Notes: generated by a model from the sequence alone, not told the origin. A stretch of 14,537 nucleotides of DNA from Patescibacteria group bacterium UBA5187 (GCA_002413065.1 DHWH01000033.1:262-14798); one strand, 5' to 3'; counted from the stretch's first letter, positions 7,038 to 12,885 are shown. Translations and numbers: made by a program.

Positions 7038-8072
7038 ATGAAGAAAGGATTAGCAGGTGTAGCAAATATAATCCACTCAAACCTCTTACAGCTGGTGCTT
7101 TTCACCGCTGTTTTTATTTTTGCACTAAGCGCTTCGCAGGCACTCGCCTCAACTTGTAATGCGATCGGAAATACCACTTATTGTAGCGACGGAACGACCT
7201 ATAACACTATTGGAAATACAACGTATGGAAGTGATGGCACGACGTACAGCAGCATCGGAAATACAACCTACGTCAATGGCAAAAATGGATACAGTGGAAG
7301 CGCAAGCACTATCGGGAATACAACTTATTACAATGGAACTGGTGGTGACAACTGGACAGCAAACTCAATCGGCAACACCACATACATAAATGGCAGTAAT
7401 GGAACTTACGGCTCGATCACCAATATCGGAGGAACTTCCTACGGAAGCGGAAACGCCTTTAATACTTGCCCCGCGAATTCAACTTACAATTCCGCAACGA
7501 GCAAATGCTCATGCAACTATGGGTACAGCGTGAATTCAAGCAAAACGGCTTGCGTATACACCAGCACTTATACTCCTCCTCCTACAACAACATCATGTCC
7601 GCTTAATTCTTACGCAAATTCAACCGGATCATGCACGTGTAATTACGGGTACTCGGTAAACAGCGCCAAAACGGCTTGCGTTGCGACAACCTATACTGCT
7701 CCTGCTAGCGCTACTCCGCCGCCATCAACAGGCGGAAGTTGTTCAAGTTTTGGTAGCGGTGCTGAAGTGCATGGAAGTCTGTGTTACTGCTCGACAGGCT
7801 ATCAGTGGAACTCTGCAATCAATTCATGTTCAATCGGCTACCCAACCTTTACAAGAGCTCTCAGCATAGGCTCAACTGGAACCGAGGTGGTCAATCTCAA
7901 GAATTTGCTGGCAATTGAAGGGTGGTATACAGGTTATGTAAGCACTGCCTACGACAAAGACACTGCAACGGCGGTCAGCTTGTACCAAGCACTTCACAAC
8001 ATCACCCCAACAGGCACAGTCGGCCCGTTGACCAGAACAGCATTAAACAAATCTGTGATTAACGGATATTAA
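7038..8072 (+). CDS. Secreted repeat protein with Cys-rich modules and a peptidoglycan-binding domain
   Basis: A 344-residue exported protein. The N-terminus is a signal peptide with hydrophobic core about 16-33 and probable cleavage after ALA at 35-37. Residues 43-135 carry five copies of IGNTTY and one degenerate copy, in Ser/Gly/Asn-rich repeats often followed by NG. Residues 144-264 hold three modules of the form C-x(11-13)-C-x-C-x(12)-C, separated by Pro/Thr-rich linkers; two share CNYGYSVNS-KTACV. Residues about 268-340 match PG_binding_1 (LSIGSTGTEVVNLKNLLAIEG, then GTVGPLTRTAL). The protein is therefore likely anchored to the cell wall with a Cys-linked, repeat-rich outer part. Role unknown: adhesion to a host cell or matrix is possible. 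It leads an operon with two membrane proteins and an S49 protease. Confidence 0.85.
   Translation: MKKGLAGVANIIHSNLLQLVLFTAVFIFALSASQALASTCNAIGNTTYCSDGTTYNTIGNTTYGSDGTTYSSIGNTTYVNGKNGYSGSASTIGNTTYYNGTGGDNWTANSIGNTTYINGSNGTYGSITNIGGTSYGSGNAFNTCPANSTYNSATSKCSCNYGYSVNSSKTACVYTSTYTPPPTTTSCPLNSYANSTGSCTCNYGYSVNSAKTACVATTYTAPASATPPPSTGGSCSSFGSGAEVHGSLCYCSTGYQWNSAINSCSIGYPTFTRALSIGSTGTEVVNLKNLLAIEGWYTGYVSTAYDKDTATAVSLYQALHNITPTGTVGPLTRTALNKSVINGY
7164..7442 (+). repeat. IGNTTY tandem protein repeats
   Basis: Five IGNTTY units at residues 43-48, 58-63, 73-78, 92-97 and 111-116, plus a degenerate IGGTSY at 130-135, spaced 15, 15, 19, 19 and 19 residues apart. At DNA level the units differ mostly at third codon positions, so the peptide rather than the DNA is conserved. 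Regular short spacing suggests a beta-solenoid or stacked beta-arch structure. Confidence 0.85.
7467..7829 (+). repeat. Three four-cysteine modules
   Basis: Cysteines lie at residues 144/157/159/172, 187/199/201/214 and 235/249/251/264, the same C-C-x-C-C layout three times, likely two disulfides each and EGF-like in appearance. Modules 1 and 2 agree in 14 of 15 residues around CNYGYSVNS but differ at 14 of 45 bases, including a Ser written AGC versus TCG. This is an old duplication kept by selection. Confidence 0.75.
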
Positions 8073-8076
8073 AGTC

Positions 8077-8514
8077 ATGACAGCCTTTCTACTCATTGGA
8101 ATATTTTGTGTCCTAGCAGTAGTCGGCTTCTTTCTCACCGGCCGTCCGTTTAAATTTGCGATCGGTGGCATTATATTTCTTATAGCTTTAGCGTTCGTAT
8201 CGCTCGTAACCATCGTCGTGTGGTCAATGGTTTCTCCATGCACCGCACCCTTCCATAGCAGCTACTCTTGTAGCAACCAAACAACCCAAACATCTACCAA
8301 CACAGGAAGCACCTATACGCAAAATACTGTTGCGAATAATCCGAGTAACGACCCATTTCCATTCAATAATAATGAGTGCGACTCCAATGGCTGCCCACAG
8401 TACGAGTGGTACGATAGGCACAATGTTCCCATGAGCGATCGCTGTTACCCAAGCATGACGAACGGCTGCACCGACGCTGAGTGGATACAAGCAGTAGGCA
8501 CTACGCCAAATTAA
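8077..8514 (+). CDS. Two-helix membrane protein with a cysteine-containing outer tail
   Basis: A 145-residue protein. Two transmembrane helices at about 2-21 and 25-52 are joined by a very short GRPFK turn. The soluble tail of about 92 residues is rich in Ser, Thr and Asn and has six cysteines (55, 65, 101, 106, 123, 131), with ECDSNGC and an aromatic QYEWYDRH stretch. An even number of cysteines in a tail next to a secreted protein suggests disulfides outside the membrane. I recognise no family. It begins 4 bases after the previous stop and is followed at 9 bases by another membrane protein, so one operon is likely. Function unknown. Confidence 0.75.
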   Translation: MTAFLLIGIFCVLAVVGFFLTGRPFKFAIGGIIFLIALAFVSLVTIVVWSMVSPCTAPFHSSYSCSNQTTQTSTNTGSTYTQNTVANNPSNDPFPFNNNECDSNGCPQYEWYDRHNVPMSDRCYPSMTNGCTDAEWIQAVGTTPN

Positions 8515-8523
8515 TCAAAAAAT

Positions 8524-9189
8524 ATGACACTCGTAATAATCCTTTTAGCAATAATAGCCTTCATCCTCTGGAAGATTTATCGTCAGAAAGAGGTGGAAAA
8601 AGACGCGATCGCAGATGAGAAATCTGATGCTGAATACGAGCAGAGCAGAAAAGAAAGATTCAAAGACTACCCTCATCTTTTCAATAAAGTGGATGATACC
8701 TGGATTCAGGTATTTGCCCAACAGGGCAACATAGATGGGAAAAGCTATTTACTTAAAGCAATGTTTTTCCTCATGGTGCATGAGTCAACGAGACTTGATT
8801 ACTCCGAGGGCTCAATGAAATATGACTCTCTTTGGAATGCCACAAAAGAGCTGTTGGAACATCTTGAAAAACACCATGAGGGCTCTGTTCTTGAGCATGA
8901 AATAGCACTCGCCACTTACTGGCAGTTGGCTGCAACAAGAATGGGAGAACTTATAGAAGCAAGACCAAATACTGGATCATTGTCTTCAGGAGCTCATACC
9001 GCAGAAATGGAGGGAGAAGAGCTAGAGAAAGCGCCATTTACCGATATTGAAAAAATCGCAGAATTATTCCCAAAGAAGGCAAACCATTCTGAGAAAGAAA
9101 TTACTTTCTATAATGAGGATGGGTCATTCCCTCGAGAGTCGAAAGGGTCCGCTGAGATTGATAAGAAAATTAAAGCTCTCGGCATCTAA
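8524..9189 (+). CDS. Single-pass membrane protein with a charged cytoplasmic domain
   Basis: A 221-residue protein with one N-terminal helix (residues 2-16) followed by basic residues (KIYRQKEVEK), which places the bulk of the chain in the cytoplasm. The soluble part is acidic and predicted helical, with a central segment KSYLLKAMFFLMVHESTRLD and SLWNATKELLEHLEKHH, then a polar linker and a C-terminal region ending in KKIKALGI. I recognise no domain. It sits between the Cys-tail membrane protein and the S49 protease in the same direction with short gaps, so it probably belongs to the same envelope operon. Function unknown. Confidence 0.75.
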   Translation: MTLVIILLAIIAFILWKIYRQKEVEKDAIADEKSDAEYEQSRKERFKDYPHLFNKVDDTWIQVFAQQGNIDGKSYLLKAMFFLMVHESTRLDYSEGSMKYDSLWNATKELLEHLEKHHEGSVLEHEIALATYWQLAATRMGELIEARPNTGSLSSGAHTAEMEGEELEKAPFTDIEKIAELFPKKANHSEKEITFYNEDGSFPRESKGSAEIDKKIKALGI

Positions 9190-9201
9190 GGCTCTACTGG
9201 T

Positions 9202-10068
9202 ATGAAATCAGCACTGAAAACAATCGGCAAAAAGGCACTTTATTTTATAGGGTTTGCTCTAGTAATTGTCCTGCTTGTCGTGGCAGGCAATTTTCTATAC
9301 GGCATAATTTTCAACCCTGATTCCACGGCAACCGCATACGACGACTCAAGCAGCTCCAGTTTATCTGACTGCAACACACTCGGAATAAATCTCCATGGAA
9401 CGCTAGTCACATACATACCTTCTCAAGGGAGCGCAGATGACCCTGATGACTATCAGGCTGAATACGGAGATGCGGTAGCAAGCGAGAACGTGGTCTCATC
9501 AATACAGCAGGCAAATGACGATGATTCCATCAAAGCGATTATGCTTGAAGTTGATTCAGGAGGTGGCTCACCAGTTGGCGGAGAGGAAATAGCAAAAGCA
9601 CTCAAGGCAAGCACGAAGCCGACTGTTGCCGTAATCAGACAAAGCGGCATGTCCGCTGCCTACTGGGCAGCCACAGGTGCTCAGCAAATATTTGCCTCAA
9701 GAAACTCTGATGTGGGAAGTATAGGCGTTACTGCTTCATATCTCGAAAACATCAACAAAGACGAAAAGTACATCCAGCTCACGAGCGGAAAATATAAAGA
9801 TACTGGCAACCCCGACAAGCCGATCACTGATGACGAAAAAGCCCTTTTGATGAGAGACGTAAAAATCATCTACCAAAACTTTATGGCCGATGTGGCAAAT
9901 AACCGGAACGTCCCTTTAGATCAGATCCAAGCAATTGCTGACGGTTCTTCGGTCCTGGGCGACAAGGCAATGGAACTACATCTCATCGACCAAATCGGCG
10001 GATGGCCAGAAGCTGAGAAATATATACAGCAAAAGATTGGAGAAAAGCCGACTTATTGCTGGCAATAA
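9202..10068 (+). CDS. sppA: S49-family membrane protease, SppA-like
   Basis: A 288-residue membrane-anchored serine protease of the signal peptide peptidase A type, which trims leftover signal peptides or cleaves membrane-associated proteins. An N-terminal helix (about 13-36) anchors it. The domain begins with GINLHGTLVTYIPSQG at 61-76. DSGGGSPVGGEEIAKAL at 118-134 is the family's D-S-x-G-G block. Ser151 in QSGMSAAYWAA is the expected nucleophile and Lys197 in TSGKYKD the expected general base; both sit close to the positions known in Bacillus SppA (147 and 199). A phage prohead protease is less likely because of the membrane anchor and absence of capsid genes. It closes the envelope operon; a nuclease gene follows 5 bases later. 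Confidence 0.92.
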   Translation: MKSALKTIGKKALYFIGFALVIVLLVVAGNFLYGIIFNPDSTATAYDDSSSSSLSDCNTLGINLHGTLVTYIPSQGSADDPDDYQAEYGDAVASENVVSSIQQANDDDSIKAIMLEVDSGGGSPVGGEEIAKALKASTKPTVAVIRQSGMSAAYWAATGAQQIFASRNSDVGSIGVTASYLENINKDEKYIQLTSGKYKDTGNPDKPITDDEKALLMRDVKIIYQNFMADVANNRNVPLDQIQAIADGSSVLGDKAMELHLIDQIGGWPEAEKYIQQKIGEKPTYCWQ

Positions 10069-10073
10069 AAATC

Positions 10074-10823
10074 ATGTCCGAATATTACAAAGCAAATCGA
10101 ACGCGCAACATTTACGATCCGGCAAGTACGGAGCCTTTCAAATTGTCCCGATCCAAGATCGAGCAATTCATGAATTGCCCGAGGTGCTTCTATCTAGATC
10201 GCAGGCTAGGAGTAGGGCAGCCGCCAGGCTTCCCGTTTGCCCTAAACTCGGCCGTAGACGGCCTTCTGAAGAAGGAATTCGACATACATCGTGCCGCCAA
10301 GACTCCACACCCGCTGATGAAAGCATACGGCCTGAACATGGTCCCGTTTCAGCATGAAATGATGAATGAATGGCGAGAGAATTTCAAAGGCATTCAATTC
10401 CATCACAAGGCGACTAACTTCATAATGACCGGAGCCGTGGATGACCTCTGGGTGGATGAAGAAGCAAAGGAGATCGTTGTCGTCGACTACAAAGCAACAA
10501 GCAAACCATCAAAAGTGAGTCTCGATGCTGACTGGCAGATCGGCTATAAACGCCAGATGGAAATGTATCAGTGGCTTTTGCGACAACTCGGATTCACTGT
10601 TTCCAACACCGGCTACTTCGTCTATTGCAACGGAAAAGCCGACAGAGAAGCCTTCAACGGAAAGCTAGATTTTGATATAGACCTCCTGCCGTATACCGGC
10701 AACGGCTCGTGGGTAGAAAACACACTTTTTGAAATCAAAGAGTGCCTTGATGGGGATATGCCAGACAGCAGTGCTTCGTGCGATTTCTGCGCTTATCACG
10801 AAGCGAGAAAATTAGTAAAATAA
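10074..10823 (+). CDS. RecB/Cas4-like PD-(D/E)XK nuclease with paired cysteines
   Basis: A 249-residue protein of the PDDEXK_1 type. Nuclease core: GAVDDLWV at 120-127 gives the metal-binding Asp (123 or 124); VVVDYKATSKP at 135-145 gives the Asp138-x-Lys140 pair; and QMEMYQWLL near 161-169 gives the motif-III-like Gln/Tyr. Cysteines come in pairs at both ends, C35/C38 (NCPRCFYL) and C236/C239 (SCDFCAYHEA), the arrangement used by Cas4 and AddB relatives to hold an iron-sulfur cluster. No Cas genes or CRISPR array are in the window, so a repair or recombination role is more likely. I chose the ATG at 10074 rather than an in-frame TTG at 10056, which would overlap the protease gene. The next gene starts 3 bases after the stop. 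Confidence 0.88.
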   Translation: MSEYYKANRTRNIYDPASTEPFKLSRSKIEQFMNCPRCFYLDRRLGVGQPPGFPFALNSAVDGLLKKEFDIHRAAKTPHPLMKAYGLNMVPFQHEMMNEWRENFKGIQFHHKATNFIMTGAVDDLWVDEEAKEIVVVDYKATSKPSKVSLDADWQIGYKRQMEMYQWLLRQLGFTVSNTGYFVYCNGKADREAFNGKLDFDIDLLPYTGNGSWVENTLFEIKECLDGDMPDSSASCDFCAYHEARKLVK

Positions 10824-10826
10824 ATT

Positions 10827-10982
10827 ATGCTTGAAGACAAAGACCCAGAAGAAATTATAGAGATAGCCGAAATCGCCCAGAATCAGGGGATAGATATCGA
10901 GGAAGCGGAGAGAGTAAAGGAGCTCATGGATGATGAAGGGCTCGATGAGGATGACGCTGCCGAATTGGTAGACTTGCTCTAA
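10827..10982 (+). CDS. 51-aa acidic helical protein
   Basis: A short gene (MLEDKDPEEIIEIAEIAQNQ...), ending in TAA, starting 3 bases after the nuclease stop in the context TAAATTATG. It is strongly acidic, with two helical stretches: a segment of alternating Ile/Glu that includes GIDIEEAERVKELMDDEGL, and DEDDAAELVDLL at the end. The repeated idEEAerv and ldEDDAaEL units look like two turns of one degenerate helix-loop-helix repeat. It could bind a basic partner or act as a small adaptor of the nuclease with which it is coupled. Family unknown. Confidence 0.7.
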   Translation: MLEDKDPEEIIEIAEIAQNQGIDIEEAERVKELMDDEGLDEDDAAELVDLL

Positions 10983-11027
10983 AAGTAAAGTTTTTATAAA
11001 GAAAAGATAAAGAAAAAGTAAAGTTTT
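10981..11027 (+). repeat. Direct repeat AAAAGTAAAGTTTT, two copies
   Basis: AAAAGTAAAGTTTT occurs identically at 10981-10994 and 11014-11027, 33 bases apart, or about three helical turns. The second copy ends 18 bases before the extended -10 of the TrpR/YerC-like gene. The whole stretch is A-rich. Position fits an operator or activator site, perhaps for the regulator itself. Confidence 0.55.
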
Positions 11028-11045
11028 CCTTTAGACACTGAAAAT

Positions 11046-11054
11046 TGGTATAAT
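11046..11054 (+). promoter_or_regulatory. Extended -10 promoter of the TrpR/YerC-like gene
   Basis: TGGTATAAT is a perfect extended -10 (TG-n-TATAAT). Transcription should start near 11061, leaving only about 3 bases before the ATG at 11064, so the message is nearly leaderless. No convincing -35 is visible, as is common with extended -10 promoters. Confidence 0.75.
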
Positions 11055-11063
11055 AAGCACAAT

Positions 11064-11384
11064 ATGATATCCGACGAAGAAAAGAATGGAATATGGAAAG
11101 AGCTAGAGGAAAAATCACCTGATCTCCTCAAGGTCTTTATGTCGTTCAAGAATGAAGATGAGCTCAAAGCATTTTTTCGAGACCTCATGAGCGAGCGGGA
11201 TCTAAGAGAATTTGCAATGCGATGGGAAGTGGCAAAGAAGCTCGATGCCGGCGAGACGTATGAGCAGATTCAAGAAAAGTCCGGAGAAGCAATGGCCACA
11301 ATCGCAAAGATTAGTCGATGGCTCAAAGAGGGTACTGGGGGATACAAAATGATGATTGATCGAATGAAGGGCGACGGAAAGTAA
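11064..11384 (+). CDS. TrpR/YerC-family DNA-binding protein
   Basis: A 106-residue protein matching the TrpR-like YerC/YecD group. An N-terminal helical part ends in ELKAFFRDLMSERDLREFAMRWEVAKKLDAGETYEQI (the family's F-xxL-x-DL-T-E-R-E...R-xxVA-xLL-x-G-x-YxxI). It is followed by the helix-turn-helix SGEAMATIAKISRWLKEGTGGY, with the usual TISRV...G-GGY pattern replaced by TIAKISRWLKEGTGGY. True TrpR binds tryptophan and represses trp genes, but no trp genes are here and YerC proteins have no settled ligand. Its own promoter lies 10 bases upstream with a direct repeat beyond, suggesting autoregulation. A clear terminator follows at 11419-11440. Confidence 0.88.
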   Translation: MISDEEKNGIWKELEEKSPDLLKVFMSFKNEDELKAFFRDLMSERDLREFAMRWEVAKKLDAGETYEQIQEKSGEAMATIAKISRWLKEGTGGYKMMIDRMKGDGK

Positions 11385-11418
11385 TTCGCGCCACTCCTCG
11401 TAAAAAGTTAAACTGGTG

Positions 11419-11440
11419 ACTGACATAGTCAGTTCTTTTT
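11419..11440 (+). terminator. Intrinsic terminator after the TrpR/YerC-like gene
   Basis: A perfect stem, ACTGAC (11419-11424) with GTCAGT (11428-11433), an ATA loop, then TCTTTTT (11434-11440). It lies 35 bases after the regulator stop. It may also act as an attenuator of the next gene if that gene is transcribed from further upstream. Confidence 0.75.
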
Positions 11441-11448
11441 CATACAAA
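11420..11448 (+). promoter_or_regulatory. Possible promoter of the phosphoribosyltransferase-like gene
   Basis: CTGACA (11420-11425) and TACAAA (11443-11448) are spaced by 17 bases and match sigma-70 consensus in 5 and 4 of 6 positions. Transcription would start near 11455, just before the Shine-Dalgarno site. It overlaps the terminator hairpin, so chance similarity cannot be excluded. Confidence 0.35.
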
Positions 11449-11459
11449 CCAAAACCAAA

Positions 11460-11504
11460 AGGAGGGTCCCATGCAATCAGTTCAACCGACTCGTCATGGG
11501 ACCT
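11460..11504 (+). promoter_or_regulatory. Shine-Dalgarno site and a hairpin that buries the start codon
   Basis: AGGAGGG (11460-11466) is a near-perfect ribosome binding site 5 bases before ATG 11471, the only one in the window. GGTCCCATG (11465-11473) is the exact reverse complement of CATGGGACC (11495-11503), with a G-T pair extending it; the loop is 21 bases. In RNA this 9-bp stem would hold the start codon and the end of the Shine-Dalgarno site, blocking initiation until opened. The inverted repeat is directly visible; the translational control is inferred. Confidence 0.7.
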
Positions 11505-12472
11505 ATGTGGTTACCTATGACGTGGCAAGTCGTCTTCAGGCATTCCGTCCGAAGACAATCACAATCCCGCGTCCGGACGATCAGTTGTTCGAGCGCTTTC
11601 ACATGAGTCTGTTCCAAAAGATACAGCAGGCTCTACCAGGTATCACGATCGACACAATCGAGATGAGCGAACTCAGACGCAAAATCTGGGAGCAAGTAGA
11701 GAGTCGCGTCACTGACATCGGTCAGCAAGCGGTACTAAGCACATGCCCAGAAATCGCCGACTTGAATCCGAAAAGCGAAGGTCTGCTCCTCAACATCAAC
11801 CGACTGTTTAATACAGACGGACAGTTGATCGGGCATGGTCCTCGTCCAGGGTTCGAGCCTCCCGAGAAACAGTACGATGACCTGGCAAGAAAGATTGCTG
11901 GACGTTCCGTCGTTCTCATCGAAGACGGAGCATTCAGTGGCGGCACTCTGCGCTATGTTCTTCAGGAGCTGAACGGTCGTGACATCACAGTCACGGCAAT
12001 CATCATCGGCTTCTGCTGCACAAGGGCAAAGTTTGTCCTCGGTAATTTCTTCAAGGGTGAGCTTGTTATTGTGCATCCGATTGAGAACCTTCTCGACTGG
12101 ATTCCCGATCATGATCTCATTCCGTTCATTTCGAACTGCGGACGGGTCCTCGGGGAAGCATCGAGCAATGGCTTTATGCCGGTCCGAAGCGCCGAAGGCT
12201 TCAGCTACGCCTACCCTTACGTCCTGCCATTCGGCAAGATCGAGGAATGGGCGAGTCTGCCGATCGAAGGTGCTCGAGACTTGTCGAGGCTTTGCTTGGA
12301 AACGAGCGTCGAACTGTTCAGCCGTGTAGGGCCTAAAATGACGATAGGGGAGCTTCTGGAAGCGAATCCAAGGGTCTCAATGCCTATTGAAATCGGTGCA
12401 GACCAGGCGAAAGTAGCTCCGGATACCGAAGTCGTCGGATTTTTGGAAACAATGCTCAAAAGGCTCGGGTAA
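11471..12472 (+). CDS. Phosphoribosyltransferase-motif protein
   Basis: A 333-residue protein. Residues 146-159 (SVVLIEDGAFSGGT) match the PRPP-binding loop of type I phosphoribosyltransferases: hydrophobic strand, two acidic residues, then a small-residue loop and Gly-Gly-Thr. Strands on each side (ITVTAIIIGF at 172-181, ELVIVHPIENLLDW at 197-210) fit that Rossmann-like fold. The first 140 residues and the last 100 have no family I recognise; the latter may be a substrate hood. The substrate is unknown. The gene differs from all others here in having a strong Shine-Dalgarno site, a hairpin over its start codon and its own terminators on both sides. Its base composition looks somewhat richer in C and G. 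These traits suggest separate acquisition or separate regulation. Confidence 0.72.
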   Translation: MQSVQPTRHGTYVVTYDVASRLQAFRPKTITIPRPDDQLFERFHMSLFQKIQQALPGITIDTIEMSELRRKIWEQVESRVTDIGQQAVLSTCPEIADLNPKSEGLLLNINRLFNTDGQLIGHGPRPGFEPPEKQYDDLARKIAGRSVVLIEDGAFSGGTLRYVLQELNGRDITVTAIIIGFCCTRAKFVLGNFFKGELVIVHPIENLLDWIPDHDLIPFISNCGRVLGEASSNGFMPVRSAEGFSYAYPYVLPFGKIEEWASLPIEGARDLSRLCLETSVELFSRVGPKMTIGELLEANPRVSMPIEIGADQAKVAPDTEVVGFLETMLKRLG

Positions 12473-12495
12473 TCCGTCCTTTTTGTAAAAACTTG

Positions 12496-12528
12496 TCGCA
12501 CCATCCCGAAAGGATGGTGCGATTTTTT
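12496..12528 (+). terminator. Strong intrinsic terminator
   Basis: An 11-bp perfect stem, TCGCACCATCC (12496-12506) with GGATGGTGCGA (12512-12522), a CGAAA loop and six T (12523-12528). It isolates the phosphoribosyltransferase-like gene from the structured region that follows. Confidence 0.95.
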
Positions 12529-12611
12529 ATTTATATGCTCAAAAAAGCCTTATTCTAATTGACTTTTTAGACGTTCTCATTGTTTAAAGTTTAGAACATA
12601 CATTGTCCTTC

Positions 12612-12640
12612 TTGACAATGGGAAGGCACTCTACTAGGAT
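12612..12640 (+). promoter_or_regulatory. Candidate promoter of the structured RNA
   Basis: TTGACA (12612-12617, exact consensus) and TAGGAT (12635-12640, 4 of 6) are 17 bases apart, giving a start near 12647 and an RNA of about 225 bases to the terminator. Both elements also lie inside hairpins of the leader. An upstream promoter around TTGACT (12559-12564) is an alternative, and would place those hairpins in the RNA. Confidence 0.45.
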
Positions 12641-12838
12641 AGAGTACACAACCGAATAAGAACCCATTGTCCCGAAAGGGATCAGGTCAGTAAATGACCG
12701 GATGCTAACAATGGACTTCAACCCAAGCGCATCTTGCTATCTACCGAAAGGATAGAGTAAGATGATAAGGCATACCCGAAAGGGTATGATCCCTAGCTAG
12801 GGAATGGCCAAAAAACTAATTTAGTATTAGGCCGCCAG

Positions 12839-12872
12839 AAGTCCACTTTGATTAGCATCGAGTGGACTTTTT
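12839..12872 (+). terminator. Intrinsic terminator of the integrase leader
   Basis: AAGTCCACT (12839-12847) pairs with AGTGGACTT (12861-12869), followed by T up to 12872. It ends 13 bases before the integrase ATG, so transcripts from the leader stop before the gene unless the stem is prevented. The alternative partner TGGACTTC at 12712-12719 would do exactly that. Confidence 0.85.
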
Positions 12873-12885
12873 GGTTGCCCATAAT

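Larger units (their letters stand above)
12601..12872 (+). ncRNA. Highly structured non-coding leader before the integrase, riboswitch- or attenuator-like
   Basis: No open frame fits this 413-base gap (12473-12885), yet it holds about ten stems. Upstream part: CATTGTC/GACAATG (12601-12620), ACTCTA/TAGAGT (12628-12645), CCATTGT/ACAATGG (12664-12670 with 12708-12714) enclosing TCCC-GAAA-GGGA (12670-12681) and GGTCA/TGACC (12685-12699). Downstream part: a long-range helix TGGACTTC (12712-12719) with GAAGTCCA (12838-12845) closing a junction of CATCTT/AAGATG (12730-12764), CATACCC-GAAA-GGGTATG (12771-12788), TCCCT/AGGGA (12790-12803) and GGC/GCC plus CTAAT/ATTAG (12806-12833). The 3' strand of the closing helix is also the 5' arm of the terminator. 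Pairing is read by eye, not computed. I match it to no known class; a free small RNA is the alternative to a cis-leader. Confidence 0.65.

Noticed and set aside
7159..7389. 76-codon + frame inside the repeat protein
   Set aside because: A shadow of the IGNTTY repeats in another frame; its repetition comes from the real gene.
9202..10068. Phage prohead protease (S49-like)
   Set aside because: It has an N-terminal membrane anchor, SppA-type spacing of Ser and Lys, and no capsid or portal neighbours.
10056..10073. TTG start of the nuclease
   Set aside because: It would overlap the protease gene; ATG 10074 sits at the usual short gap.
9935..10357. 140-codon frame across the protease/nuclease boundary
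   Set aside because: It overlaps two clearly recognised genes in another frame and has the Arg/Ser-rich look of a shadow frame.
12506..12783. CRISPR-like array from the CCGAAAGG repeats
   Set aside because: The repeat is only 8 bases, spacing is irregular and each copy caps a different stem; no cas genes are present.
12601..12872. Group I intron, hammerhead ribozyme, tmRNA or RNase P RNA
   Set aside because: I looked for the P7 core, the CTGATGA/GAAA hammerhead core, tRNA-like ends and RNase P consensus blocks, and found none.
12862..12885. Upstream in-frame GTG start for the integrase
   Set aside because: It lies in the 3' arm of the terminator and adds eight residues unlike an integrase start; ATG 12886 is better.
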